Assembly: GCA_020058765.1 (NCBI GenBank)
Contig: JAGVDM010000004.1
Location: 248,001 to 312,000 of the forward strand
Origin: Candidatus Peribacterales bacterium
Lineage (GTDB): Bacteria; Patescibacteriota; Gracilibacteria; Peribacterales; Peribacteraceae
Reading direction: 5' to 3'
Length of the DNA stretch: 64,000 nucleotides
The position numbers were made by a program, and so were the translations under genes. Of this stretch, positions 54,433 through 64,000 are shown piece by piece (the first letter of the stretch is position 1; each line of letters opens with the position of its first letter). A model generated the notes under the pieces. That model ran no database searches, was not told where the DNA came from, and saw only the letters and a program-made list of their open reading frames with translations.

Positions 54433-55542
54433 ATGGCCGAACCAAATTCCTGGGAGGCACTCAATGGCGAAGACCTGCTTACCAAGCTGCAGGAGTTCTG
54501 TGTAGAGCAGGGCGTATCCGACATTCACACGTCTCCCGAAAAGGAATTCGTGCGTCTCGAAGTGCGTCTGCACGGCATGTTGGAATTACTCGGCAAAATC
54601 AAGCACCCCGTCTACGAGGACTTCGTGCGTCGTGTGAAATTCCTCTCCAAGCTGAAGCTGAATATTACAAACATCCCACAGGATGGACAGTACACGTTCG
54701 CAGCTCCTAGCCGTCAGGTGAACGTGCGCGTGGCGAGCATCCCTTCCCGCTTCGGGGAAACCTACACCCTCCGTCTGCTCGATCCACAGCGCGGCATTAT
54801 TACCTTAGAAGAGCTGGGCTTCCCTCCAGAGCTCCACGAGGAGATGGAAAAGCTCGCACAGCTCCCCAACGGTCTGTTCCTCGTTACAGGGCCAACCGGC
54901 TCGGGAAAAACGACGACGCTGTACGCACTCCTCAAGACGCAGATTGGTAGGGCGCGCAACATCATCACGCTCGAAGATCCGGTGGAGTACGAAATCGGTG
55001 GCATTGTGCAGAGCGAGGTGGATCACGATCACGACTACACCTTCTCCACTGGCTTGCGCTCGATCCTCCGCCACGACCCAAACGTGATCCTCGTGGGTGA
55101 GATCCGCGACCTAGAAACAGCGCAAACAGCAATCGATGCAGCGCTCACAGGTCACATGGTGCTCTCCACGCTGCACACCAACTCCGCCGTAGAAGCCATC
55201 CCTCGTCTGCTCTCGATGGGCGTAAGCCCGTACACATTCGGCCCTGCACTGCGCGGTGTGCTGGCACAACGCCTCGTACGCACGCTCCGTGAGGATCTGC
55301 GTGTAGAGGGCGCCGTGTACGATCCATCGGATAAAGCGAGCTATAGCGGCCGTGTGGCGCTCCCGGAATTGCTGCTCGTCAACGACAAGATCCGCGACAT
55401 GATCCTGCTGAATGAATCGGCAGCTGCCATCCTGAAAGTGGCCAGGGAGAGCGGATACCGCACCATGAAAGACTGGGGCAAGCTGCTCGTGGAAGCACAT
55501 ATCACGAGCCAGGCCGAGGTAGATCGCGTCACCGCTGCTTGA
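54433..55542 (+). CDS. GspE/PilB-family secretion/type IV pilus ATPase
   Basis: LVTGPTGSGKTTTLYALL, Asp box NIITLEDPVEYEIGGIVQSEV, ILVGEIRDLETAQTAIDAALTGHMVLSTLHTN. Confidence 0.93.
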   Translation: MAEPNSWEALNGEDLLTKLQEFCVEQGVSDIHTSPEKEFVRLEVRLHGMLELLGKIKHPVYEDFVRRVKFLSKLKLNITNIPQDGQYTFAAPSRQVNVRVASIPSRFGETYTLRLLDPQRGIITLEELGFPPELHEEMEKLAQLPNGLFLVTGPTGSGKTTTLYALLKTQIGRARNIITLEDPVEYEIGGIVQSEVDHDHDYTFSTGLRSILRHDPNVILVGEIRDLETAQTAIDAALTGHMVLSTLHTNSAVEAIPRLLSMGVSPYTFGPALRGVLAQRLVRTLREDLRVEGAVYDPSDKASYSGRVALPELLLVNDKIRDMILLNESAAAILKVARESGYRTMKDWGKLLVEAHITSQAEVDRVTAA

Positions 55543-55611
55543 CCAGAAGCGAAACTGGCACTTGCGCAGTACTTCGCACACTGCGTACTATGAGGAGCCA
55601 CCTTCTTTTTC

Positions 55612-57387
55612 ATGCGACGACGTCACCGACATTTGCCGGCTGCCTACGGGGCACCCCAGCGCAGAACGATCAGTCTGCCCTTCGCTCGACCACTCGTTGC
55701 GCTGTGCATTGTTGGCGTACTGCTCTACGTTGCCGCAACGTGGCTCTTTGGCATATTCGGGTTTGGCATTTCGCAACGCGCGGCAGCCACGCTTGCACCC
55801 GAGCAACGAGGCATGGTGCAGGTATCGCTCGAAGGAGGCGATTGGAAGCGCGCTGAACAGGAAATCAAACTCTTCCCTGGTGATAGCGTGCAAACAGCGA
55901 GTAATGCAAACGCTTCACTCACGTTCTTCGATGGCACGTTCCTGCGCCTCGATGAACAGAGCACCCTGCGTATAGAAGAGAGTGAGCATGGCCAGGACGA
56001 TTCAACGATTACCCTCGAACTCGAAAGTGGCTCTGCGTGGGTTGCCACACCCGCCATGAGCGCATTCACCGGAGCAATCGTGCGGCAAGTGGTTACACCG
56101 CTCTTCACTGTGGAAATCCCCACACGGACGGAAACCGTGCTCTCTGGGCAATCGATCGTCGTATACGACGCCGATGGTCCGGGAGCGACCATCACCGTTG
56201 CTGGGAGCAGGAAGCAGGTGATTGTGGGAGAAGGACAAGCTCTCGCGTTGCCAGACAACCCTGCAACCGCAACGGATCTGTACGCGTTCCGTTCTGCACT
56301 CGATCCTCGCGCGGTGACGACCCCATTCGTAGAAGAAAGCCGCCAGCAGTACGGCTCGCACTGGAAGCCTGGTGACCCTATAACTCCACCAAGTGGAAGT
56401 GGAACAGTTGCAAGTACGCCGCTGCCCACTGGCTCACTCCTGGTGATCGATGCACCAGAGAACGGCGCCGTGGTTGGGGGATCAACAGTGGAGGTGCTCG
56501 GATCTGTAGACAAAGCCAGTGTGAGCAACGTCCGTGTGAACGGCTACGCCGCACAGATGAACGCCACAACCGGCACGTTCCGCATTGAACTCGCACTCTC
56601 CGATGACGAGGAAATCACCATCAACGTGGAGGGCATTAACCGTGACGGTATCGTGGTGGATGAGGCATCTGTACAGCTCGTCCGGAATATGGAACCACCG
56701 GCTGCACCAGCATTCACTTTCCCAGCCGCAAACGGCGAAACATTCCAAACACAGCAGCGTCGCATACAAATTCGCGGTACGGCACCCCCTCGTACTGCGG
56801 GCATTATCGTGAACGACTACCGTCTGCAACTGTTCAAGCCAGGCGATACCACGTGGAGCTACATCGCCAACGCGGAGATGGATAACTTCCAGGAAGGCGA
56901 GAACATCTTCACGGCAGTAGCCATTGATGCCGACGGTCGCCGCAGCGCGCCCGTTGCTATGACGATTATCTTAGGCGGCGAAACGGAAGGTGTAGTAGAA
57001 GGTGCAGCACCAACGGAAGGGGAAGAGAGTGAAGCGGAAGAAATAACCGGCCCAACGGATCAGAGCACGCTGCCACAAAATGATCCGCTGCAGCCGGGCT
57101 CCATTGCTGTGAGTGCACCAAGTGCAGGAACGCAGCACGTTGCAAGTGGTACAAGCACCACAGAGTTCCTGATCGAGGGAACAGTCCCCTCCGGCACGGC
57201 AACGGTATGGGTGAATAACTACCGGTTGCGATTGTTCGAGAGTGGCAAGACATTCTGGAACTACATTGCCGGAGTAGAGCTCGGCACCATGAAAGCAGGA
57301 CGCAACGAGTACGAGGTGATTGCACGCAACGAGCAAAATGAGATCATTGACCGCTTCACCTACGTGATCGAGTTCACGCAGCAGTAG
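55612..57387 (+). CDS. FecR-domain surface protein with Ig-like repeats
   Basis: LFPGDSVQTASNANASLTFFDGTFLRLDEQSTLRI (FecR-like) then repeated V.VNNYRLRLF...W.YIA modules. Confidence 0.85.
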   Translation: MRRRHRHLPAAYGAPQRRTISLPFARPLVALCIVGVLLYVAATWLFGIFGFGISQRAAATLAPEQRGMVQVSLEGGDWKRAEQEIKLFPGDSVQTASNANASLTFFDGTFLRLDEQSTLRIEESEHGQDDSTITLELESGSAWVATPAMSAFTGAIVRQVVTPLFTVEIPTRTETVLSGQSIVVYDADGPGATITVAGSRKQVIVGEGQALALPDNPATATDLYAFRSALDPRAVTTPFVEESRQQYGSHWKPGDPITPPSGSGTVASTPLPTGSLLVIDAPENGAVVGGSTVEVLGSVDKASVSNVRVNGYAAQMNATTGTFRIELALSDDEEITINVEGINRDGIVVDEASVQLVRNMEPPAAPAFTFPAANGETFQTQQRRIQIRGTAPPRTAGIIVNDYRLQLFKPGDTTWSYIANAEMDNFQEGENIFTAVAIDADGRRSAPVAMTIILGGETEGVVEGAAPTEGEESEAEEITGPTDQSTLPQNDPLQPGSIAVSAPSAGTQHVASGTSTTEFLIEGTVPSGTATVWVNNYRLRLFESGKTFWNYIAGVELGTMKAGRNEYEVIARNEQNEIIDRFTYVIEFTQQ

Positions 57388-58318
57388 GCTGTGGCATGCC
57401 ACAGCGTTCAAGTACACCCGTGAATGCCGCAGGGGGCGGCATGGTCACGGTTTTCCGTGCGGAGTCCGCAGGGGAAGTAAACGAGAGCGTCCACGCGTGG
57501 AGGCAGAGCGTATCTGCTTTGAGCTCCTCAGAAAGCCGCTTGCTTGCGCTGCTGGCATAGGTGCGATCACCAAGAATCGGGTGACCAATGCTGGTGAGAT
57601 GCACCCGAATTTGGTGTGTGCGACCCGTGTGCAGATCGCACGCGAGCAGCGCCGCACCTGCACCTGTTGCGAGAGTGCGGTACGTGGTTTTGGCATCACG
57701 ACTGGTAGCTGTTTTGAGCACGCTCATCTTGGTACGCGATGTGAGGTTGCGGCCCACCGGCGCATCGATCATTGCAGCGGGAGGCACTGGTGTACCGGCA
57801 ACAATAGTGAGGTACGTCTTCTCTGTAGTGCGTTTGGCAAATTGCTCCTGCAGAGCACGGTGTGCTGCAGCGGTCTTGGCAACGAGCAGGCAGCCCGTGG
57901 TGTCTTTATCCAAACGATGCACAAGAGCGGTTTCGGTAGAGAAGGGAATATTGCGCTCTGCAAATACATGGGCAATGCCGTGGAGAATGGTCGCTTCATC
58001 TTCTGGCATGCCTGCACCAGGATGCACCGAAATCCCTGCGGGCTTGGCAAGCACCATGCATACGGCATCTTCGTAGAGCACCGGAAGCGCCAGATCCGCA
58101 GCAGCAATCTGCGCGCCTTCCGTAGGCAGGTCATCGAGTAACAGCAGTACATCATCACCCGCATGCACCCGCTGCGCCGGCTTGGTGGCGGTTGTGCCAT
58201 TGATCCGCACATGCCCGTCATCTATAGCGCGTCGGAGCCTGCTGCGGCTCAAACTACTGCGCTCCGAGAGGAACGCATCGAGCCGGCCTGTCGCCTCTGC
58301 CTTCCATTCCTGCTGCAT
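57374..58318 (-). CDS. RluA-family pseudouridine synthase
   Basis: S4-like SRSRLRRAIDDGHVRING, ALVHRLDKDTTGCLLVAKT, LHTGRTHQIRVHLTSIGHPILGD. Confidence 0.95.
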   Translation of the reverse strand: MQQEWKAEATGRLDAFLSERSSLSRSRLRRAIDDGHVRINGTTATKPAQRVHAGDDVLLLLDDLPTEGAQIAAADLALPVLYEDAVCMVLAKPAGISVHPGAGMPEDEATILHGIAHVFAERNIPFSTETALVHRLDKDTTGCLLVAKTAAAHRALQEQFAKRTTEKTYLTIVAGTPVPPAAMIDAPVGRNLTSRTKMSVLKTATSRDAKTTYRTLATGAGAALLACDLHTGRTHQIRVHLTSIGHPILGDRTYASSASKRLSEELKADTLCLHAWTLSFTSPADSARKTVTMPPPAAFTGVLERCGMPQPTAA

Positions 58319-58365
58319 ACGGCAGCATTGTGCCTTTTTTGCGGACACTCTGCTATTCTTTGCTC

Positions 58366-59526
58366 GTGGTAACCAAAAAGAACACCTCCGAACTACTCAC
58401 GCGCGCCGTGAGCAATGTGACGCCCCGCGACCTCGCAGAGAAGAAGCTCGCCGCGGGCAAGCCGCTGCGACTGTACTTAGGGATAGACCCCACAGGAGCC
58501 AAGCTCCACTTGGGGCACAGCGTGCCACTGCGCAAACTCAAAGCCTTCCAAGATGCCGGGCACCACGTCATCTTTGTGATCGGTAGCTTTACCGCCATGA
58601 TCGGCGACCCTTCTGGTCGCGACCAGATGCGCGAGCCGCTCACCAAACACGATGTGGAGAAGAACTTCCAAACGTACAAGGAGCAGGCGAGCAAGATTCT
58701 GGATTTCGATAAGATTGAAGTGGCATACAACCACGAATGGCTCGAGAAGCTCAACTTCGCAGACATTGTGGAGCTGGCAAGCAAGTTCACGGTGCAGCAA
58801 ATGCTCGACCGTGACATGTTCCAAAAGCGCCTCAAGGAAGGCAGTCCCATTGCACTCCACGAATTCCTGTACCCGCTCATGGTGGGCTACGATTCCGTTA
58901 CACTCGACGTGGATTGCGAACTGGGCGGCAACGACCAGTACTTCAATATGCTTGCCGGCCGTACGCTACAAACCGCCATGGGCAAGCGCGACAAATTCGT
59001 GCTCACCACCAAACTGATCGAAGGTACGGACGGTCGCAAGATGAGCAAGACGTACGACAACTGCATTTGGCTTTCTGACAGTGCGAAAGACATGTTCGGC
59101 AAAGTGATGCGCGTAAAAGACGAGCTGATGGAGACGTACTTCGAGTGTGTGACGGAGATGCCGAAAGAAGAATACGCCGTAATCCTTAAGGGGAGCCCAC
59201 GTGATGCGAAAGCTGTGCTCGCACACACCATCACCGCGCTCTACCACGGCGAGAAGGAAGCAGCGCACGCAGAGGCGGAATTCAATACGGTGTTTGCCGA
59301 CGGCGGCCTGCCCGATGACATGCCGGAAGTGAAGGTGAAGAAGGCCACACTCGTTCTCGATCTGCTCGTCGAACAACAGCTCGCACCTTCCAAATCGGAA
59401 GCGCGACGGCTCATGGAGCAAGGTGGCGTGAAGCTCAACGACGAACCCATCACCGATCTGCACGCAACCGTACAACCTGGCATCCTGAAAGTGGGAAAGC
59501 GGAAGTTCTTGAAGATCACCAGCTAA
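58366..59526 (+). CDS. tyrS: Tyrosyl-tRNA synthetase
   Basis: LYLGIDPTGAKLHLGHSVPLRKLKAFQDAGH, LTTKLIEGTDGRKMSKTYDN, C-terminal S4-like domain; GTG start. Confidence 0.95.
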   Translation: MVTKKNTSELLTRAVSNVTPRDLAEKKLAAGKPLRLYLGIDPTGAKLHLGHSVPLRKLKAFQDAGHHVIFVIGSFTAMIGDPSGRDQMREPLTKHDVEKNFQTYKEQASKILDFDKIEVAYNHEWLEKLNFADIVELASKFTVQQMLDRDMFQKRLKEGSPIALHEFLYPLMVGYDSVTLDVDCELGGNDQYFNMLAGRTLQTAMGKRDKFVLTTKLIEGTDGRKMSKTYDNCIWLSDSAKDMFGKVMRVKDELMETYFECVTEMPKEEYAVILKGSPRDAKAVLAHTITALYHGEKEAAHAEAEFNTVFADGGLPDDMPEVKVKKATLVLDLLVEQQLAPSKSEARRLMEQGGVKLNDEPITDLHATVQPGILKVGKRKFLKITS

Positions 59527-59900
59527 CGTGTGGCCTTTCTCCGTCGCTTCTCTTCTTCTTCGATCAAGATGGCATGAAGGAGGGGATTCATCGCTGCAAG
59601 CTCTGCAAGGAGTGTTGGGTTCGTTATGCGCGCGTACAGCTGTTCCCACTCTTGCTCATCCTTTGGCAGACCTGTGGGGGAAAGTAGATCCGCGAGGAAT
59701 ACATCCTCGCGAAGCAGCGCAACTACTTGCGCATGCGTGGAGAGGGAAAGCTCTGCTGCGTCACTCGATTGCTCTGCAGAACCGTTCTCAACAGAACGTT
59801 CTGTAGGTGGCGACGCCTCTGGTTCTTTTGGCTGCGCAGTTCCACGCAGACTGTAGTCTGCACCACTGCCACCAGGCCCAAGTGGATTGATGCCGCTCAT
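59523..59900 (-). CDS. Hypothetical protein
   Basis: MSGINPLGPGGSGADYSL... 125 aa. Confidence 0.55.
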   Translation of the reverse strand: MSGINPLGPGGSGADYSLRGTAQPKEPEASPPTERSVENGSAEQSSDAAELSLSTHAQVVALLREDVFLADLLSPTGLPKDEQEWEQLYARITNPTLLAELAAMNPLLHAILIEEEEKRRRKATR

Positions 59901-60004
59901 ACATCCATTCTAGCACGCGATTGCCGATTTGGTAAGTTTAGTTTACAACGACATATGCAAGTACACGACTCGACGAACACAATCGTGCGCAGAGAAAGAT
60001 GCAC

Positions 60005-61657
60005 TTACGCTGGTTTTTGAAACACTGTTGTTTTCGTAAATCGGTATACACCCATCGTCGGTCCAAAGAACGGGCGCTCCACGTATCCGGCATTGCCTAA
60101 ACGTTCGATTACCGATGCATATGCAGCGCGATCCGTATTATCGAATATAAGCAATCCCCCGGGTTTCAGCTTGGGCATGGCGTGTACACAGCAATCATTC
60201 CTCGCACGACCATCCACCAAGATCACATCAAAAAATGCATCCGGATATACATCAATCGTTGAGACATACGCGTTGAACTGCATACCCTCATATGCAGACG
60301 CGGAAGAAAAACAATCTGTTGGCAGTGGAGCCCGAAGAAGCGCCTCGGGTTCTGCAAGCTGCAGAGAAACATTTGTACTATGCAAACGTGTGATCTCTGT
60401 GCTCAGAGATTCGTACCACAAAGGATCGTGCTCCACAGAGAATACTTCTGCCACACGGTCAGCAAAAAAGAGTGTGGAACCTCCTGCGCCGAATTCGAAT
60501 ACGCGCATATCTAGGCGCAATCGTTCGCCAAGAAATTGGGCTGCACCATGCACAATCCACGGAGATCGGGCAGAAAAAGGGGTTGTAGAACGGGCAAATG
60601 CAGAAAGCGCCCACGGGAAATCCTTGAGCGCGGAAACGACGGAAAAACCCGGTGGCCTACGCATCGTTGCGAGGAGCAGTTCCCGTGGATACACAATGAG
60701 CAGTTTCATCACTGCACACATCTTCCAAGGGCATGGAAGGCTCGACACAACGTGCCGAATACGACACCACTGTCGGCTGACAGGGCTATGTGGTGTTCTT
60801 CGAAAGAACGCGGCGAGCGCATTGCGTGCGTGAGATGATTCCACAGCAGGAACAAGGCGTACAGGCACAGTATCTGTCATCGTCGGCAAACCACGACCAT
60901 CACTATGATGGCAATGCGTTCCGCTTTTCCCAAAGCCCATATTCTGCACGAGCGACATGCCGGGAAACAACACAAGACCATTGCGCACGAAAACATGTGC
61001 ATACCATTGAATGGCCCACGAATTTATCCTGCCGCTGATCTGCTTTTTGAGCATGCGCATAAACGGATAGCTGCGATCAATGTCAAACGTGTGGGCACTG
61101 TTTGACGCAAGAATCTGTCGATACGCATCCTGCGAATCTTTATTGAAATCTTTCCATGCTCTACGCCAGGTGCCCCACCCCCAACTGGAAGCAACTCGGA
61201 GGAAAAACGTACGGGGAAGAATGGCCTGTACAGGAAACATGTAGCCCGAAATCTGCAGAACATCTTGATGATCGTTGTAGAGAGACAACGCATCATTCAT
61301 GTACTGCAGAAAGCCCGGGGAAAGAACGAGATCATCTTCCAATACAATGATGCGATCGTGATCACGGAGCACATGTGACACGCCGCCAGTTATTGCCGCG
61401 GCAAGACCCTTGTTGTGCGGTGTCTCAAAAATATGCACGACACCGCACCACTGTTCCTCCCGTAGCATGCGCCGTGTCTGCTCAAGAGCTGCGCGACATT
61501 TATGCGTAGCGCCCTCCGGTAATCCATCCGCGAAAATATACAGCGTCGTACGGTCGGCCAAGGAATTCTTCCGCAAGGACTCTAGACAGTTCCTTGTGTG
61601 TTCCGGCCTGTTGTAGACAAACAGCGCAACCGGAGCGAGTGCATTGTCTTCCTCCAT
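60005..61657 (-). CDS. Two-domain protein: GT2-like glycosyltransferase plus C-terminal methyltransferase-like domain
   Basis: APVALFVYNRPEHTRNCLESL..., IIVLEDDLVLSPGFLQYMNDAL; C-terminal RVFEFGAGGSTLFFADRVAEVFSVEHDPLWYESL. Confidence 0.8.
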   Translation of the reverse strand: MEEDNALAPVALFVYNRPEHTRNCLESLRKNSLADRTTLYIFADGLPEGATHKCRAALEQTRRMLREEQWCGVVHIFETPHNKGLAAAITGGVSHVLRDHDRIIVLEDDLVLSPGFLQYMNDALSLYNDHQDVLQISGYMFPVQAILPRTFFLRVASSWGWGTWRRAWKDFNKDSQDAYRQILASNSAHTFDIDRSYPFMRMLKKQISGRINSWAIQWYAHVFVRNGLVLFPGMSLVQNMGFGKSGTHCHHSDGRGLPTMTDTVPVRLVPAVESSHARNALAAFFRRTPHSPVSRQWCRIRHVVSSLPCPWKMCAVMKLLIVYPRELLLATMRRPPGFSVVSALKDFPWALSAFARSTTPFSARSPWIVHGAAQFLGERLRLDMRVFEFGAGGSTLFFADRVAEVFSVEHDPLWYESLSTEITRLHSTNVSLQLAEPEALLRAPLPTDCFSSASAYEGMQFNAYVSTIDVYPDAFFDVILVDGRARNDCCVHAMPKLKPGGLLIFDNTDRAAYASVIERLGNAGYVERPFFGPTMGVYRFTKTTVFQKPA

Positions 61658-61709
61658 AGACGGACTCTAGCGGATTCCTTCTGCACTATAAAAGGCATTT
61701 AAGCGGCCT

Positions 61710-62591
61710 CTAGGAGTGTTTCTGTGCAACAAACGAATAGAGTTGCCCCGGTTGGTAGTACACGCGTTCCAGAATGAACGATGCTATGAGCTGCACGAGG
61801 GGTTGGCGAACGATTGCATGCGCAATCCGGCTCCCCAAAAACGGTCGAAAGGGTCTCGCGAGAAGATCGGTGTACGCATCATTCGTGCGAGGAAATCGAT
61901 TGATGGCATTCGCGAAGGGCCCATAGATCTTTTTGATTGTGAAGCCCGCTGCACAGATGGATTCCGTGTAGTGCCGAAGGGGGAATGCGTTCTCGCCGCC
62001 GTACACCGATGCAAGCGGGTGTCGGCGGAGAAACGTAGCCAAATGACCAGGTTTTGCAATAACGTGTTCCCTCGTGGCGAGAAATACGCCGCCGGGCTTG
62101 AGAATGCGGAATACTTCTCTGCAGACCTGCTCAAGATCGCGCACGTGGTGCAGCGACGCTCTGGCATACACCACATCGAAGGATGCATCGGGCAATGGAA
62201 GCTCTTCACCACTGGCCTGCACGACGGTGATAGGTAGTTGTGCAGCGGATGCAAGCTCTCGAATGGCACCCACACCGGATATGTTCCCATCTTCGGGTTC
62301 CACAGCAGTCACCTGCATGCCTGCTTTGGCAAAGGCATACGATGCAATACCACGACCAGCCCCCAAATCCACAACGGATCCTTGCAGCCTAGCTCCGAGG
62401 AGATCCACAATCGCAGTCCACTCCTCACTCGCCGCAAAGCGGTTTGCTGCATCGAGTGCGGAAACATCCAGGTAACAATCGCGCACAAGTGTTGCCTGTG
62501 CAGGATCACTGCGTAACCACTCTACAGCCTGCGCCCATGTGTGGTGGTGTTCGGGGCAATGATCCGAATGCGGAATGGTGACACGGTGCAT
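61710..62591 (-). CDS. SAM-dependent methyltransferase
   Basis: VVDLGAGRGIASYAFAKAGMQVTAVEPEDG, LPLPDASFDVVYARASLHHV. Confidence 0.92.
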   Translation of the reverse strand: MHRVTIPHSDHCPEHHHTWAQAVEWLRSDPAQATLVRDCYLDVSALDAANRFAASEEWTAIVDLLGARLQGSVVDLGAGRGIASYAFAKAGMQVTAVEPEDGNISGVGAIRELASAAQLPITVVQASGEELPLPDASFDVVYARASLHHVRDLEQVCREVFRILKPGGVFLATREHVIAKPGHLATFLRRHPLASVYGGENAFPLRHYTESICAAGFTIKKIYGPFANAINRFPRTNDAYTDLLARPFRPFLGSRIAHAIVRQPLVQLIASFILERVYYQPGQLYSFVAQKHS

Positions 62592-63634
62592 TATCGAGGA
62601 TCTTCTTTGAGCAGGATAAATGTTGTTTCGCTCTCATTGGCGAAGAGTGTGAGCCGATACTCATCATCCAAGAATGCGTAGTACCCGGTACCGTTGCCGT
62701 CCACCGGGAGCAGGGGATCGGCCGGAATACGAATGATGTAATTGGGCACCAGCGCGCGCATATCCATGCGATACACACACGTTGCCGCACTGAGTCGACA
62801 GAGTTCAAATGCCGTGTCTCCACGAGGAATGGGAACGGGATATTGGCCGCGCTTGCTCTCGCGATAGCGAATGAGTGCATCCATGATCATCCGCAAATCG
62901 CGCATGCGCACATCATCGCGAATCTTCGCTTCCCGATTATCGCGGTACCGCAGAAATTTTGTGCCGAGCACATCTGTGCGTACCTGCGCATCCGCCAGTT
63001 GCGTGGGGTTCATGCGTCGGCTCACCTGCACCAACGCTTCGCGTGCGAGCGGGTGGCCGTCGGCAAGCGCAAAGTTCAGCCACATGTACGCATACGCCAG
63101 GTCGGCTTCCACGCCCGTGCCGCGGAAGTACTTGATGCCGTTGCGGTAGAACGCCTCCGTTTCAATGCTCACAGGTACAGTGCTCGTGGTGCTCTGCACC
63201 GTATTGGGTGCAAGAGTAGGGGAGATGACATTGCGCTGACGGTTTACGATCGCCGGATCGGTCTTCGCGCGACGAAGCAGGCGCACCACAGGCTCGCGCA
63301 GCAAGCGACCCTGCGGATCAATAGGCGCATCGGATGGCCGCTGGCGCCGCTCTCCCTGCAATAGATCGTTGCGATCGAGCGTACGCAAATACTCCGCGGT
63401 GCGAACAATTTGGCGGCTGGTAGTACGCTGCAGCGTGACATGCTGGAGCATGTACGCATCTGCAAAATCGACCGGCAACAGGAAGCACAGGAGTGTCGCC
63501 GTGCCGAAAATCCCAAGCAGTTGCCGCACGGATGGAGAGTATACCGAAGTTCTCGTATACAAATAGTATTCAGTACACAAGGTCTGCTTTACGCAAGAGA
63601 ATAGACTCAAACTCCGAACAAAAAACGTGTACAT
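62591..63634 (-). CDS. Sel1-repeat-like exported protein (start uncertain)
   Basis: YRNGIKYFRGTGVEADLAYAYMWLNFALADGHPLAREA Sel1-like; hydrophobic N-terminal segment LLGIFGTATLLCFLLPVDFADA. Confidence 0.65.
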   Translation of the reverse strand: MYTFFVRSLSLFSCVKQTLCTEYYLYTRTSVYSPSVRQLLGIFGTATLLCFLLPVDFADAYMLQHVTLQRTTSRQIVRTAEYLRTLDRNDLLQGERRQRPSDAPIDPQGRLLREPVVRLLRRAKTDPAIVNRQRNVISPTLAPNTVQSTTSTVPVSIETEAFYRNGIKYFRGTGVEADLAYAYMWLNFALADGHPLAREALVQVSRRMNPTQLADAQVRTDVLGTKFLRYRDNREAKIRDDVRMRDLRMIMDALIRYRESKRGQYPVPIPRGDTAFELCRLSAATCVYRMDMRALVPNYIIRIPADPLLPVDGNGTGYYAFLDDEYRLTLFANESETTFILLKEDPR

Positions 63635-63643
63635 TCACTCGCG

Positions 63644-63871
63644 ATGAAACGTCACCTCTTGCTCGCAACGTTCCTCGGGAGTCTCACCGTCCTCTCGTCG
63701 GTGCTCTCGCCGATTCCTTCTGCCACGCCCGACTCTGTAGAGTTGATTGCACGGGTATCGCGTGAAGAATTGCAGAATCGCATTCGCAGAGATCGTCGTT
63801 TGCTCACTCCGCCTCTGAATAGTGATCCTGCAGAGAACCCCATCGTTCGCGGAGTGACCGCACTCGTATAA
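63644..63871 (+). CDS. Small secreted hypothetical protein
   Basis: MKRHLLLATFLGSLTVLSSVLSPIPSATP signal-like N-terminus. Confidence 0.5.
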   Translation: MKRHLLLATFLGSLTVLSSVLSPIPSATPDSVELIARVSREELQNRIRRDRRLLTPPLNSDPAENPIVRGVTALV

Positions 63872-63917
63872 CATCTGGAATGGTGAGCACACTGTCGTCT
63901 CTTCCTCCCTCTGTACG

Positions 63918-64000
63918 ATGACACGATCCATCCTCTCGAAAACCGGACTGTTCCTGGCGGGTGCGCTTACCGCAACCATGGGCACGGCGCTTGCGCAAAC
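63918..64000 (+). CDS. N-terminus of a secreted protein (truncated by window edge)
   Basis: MTRSILSKTGLFLAGALTATMGTALAQ signal peptide. Confidence 0.5.
   Translation, partial: MTRSILSKTGLFLAGALTATMGTALAQ

Noticed and set aside
1-64000. Alternative code with UGA as Gly (Gracilibacteria)
   Set aside because: Several solid genes (e.g. purA, prmC, cca) end at TGA with normal C-termini

Overview
This 64 kb window looks like chromosome from a Candidate Phyla Radiation bacterium, most likely Peregrinibacteria/Peribacteria-like. The lineage is inferred from gene content. TGA is used as an ordinary stop. Most of the window is compact housekeeping sequence: dnaK 3' end, two gap paralogs, cca, secG, bL9, bS16, bS20, prmC, purA, nadK, fbp, mraY, dnaB, recA, ruvX, glmS, a PBP, a GspE/PilB-like ATPase, tyrS, and several glycosyltransferases and surface proteins. 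The accessory part is a defense island at about 10.6-23.2 kb. It contains (i) a four-gene, translationally coupled type III CBASS operon (CD-NTase, HORMA/Cap7, TRIP13-like AAA+/Cap6, and a DUF4297-like nuclease fused to SAVED/Cap4); (ii) a divergently transcribed LexA/UmuD-like, apparently self-cleaving S24 repressor that probably controls the operon; and (iii) a four-gene cassette of SNF2 helicase, a small unknown protein, type III Mod and type III Res. At the left edge is a 3' remnant of a probable serine recombinase that the ORF track misses. The right edge abuts tRNA-Ile(TAT). Other signals of note are truncated copies of tRNA 5' ends upstream of both tRNA genes, a repeat-rich non-coding block with an 83-bp tandem duplication (24.31-24.87 kb), a repeated 18-bp operator-like palindrome upstream of recA, DnaA-box-like 9-mers before dnaB, and a GapB-like GAPDH coupled to FBPase. 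All calls come from reading sequence and motifs; no database search was run.
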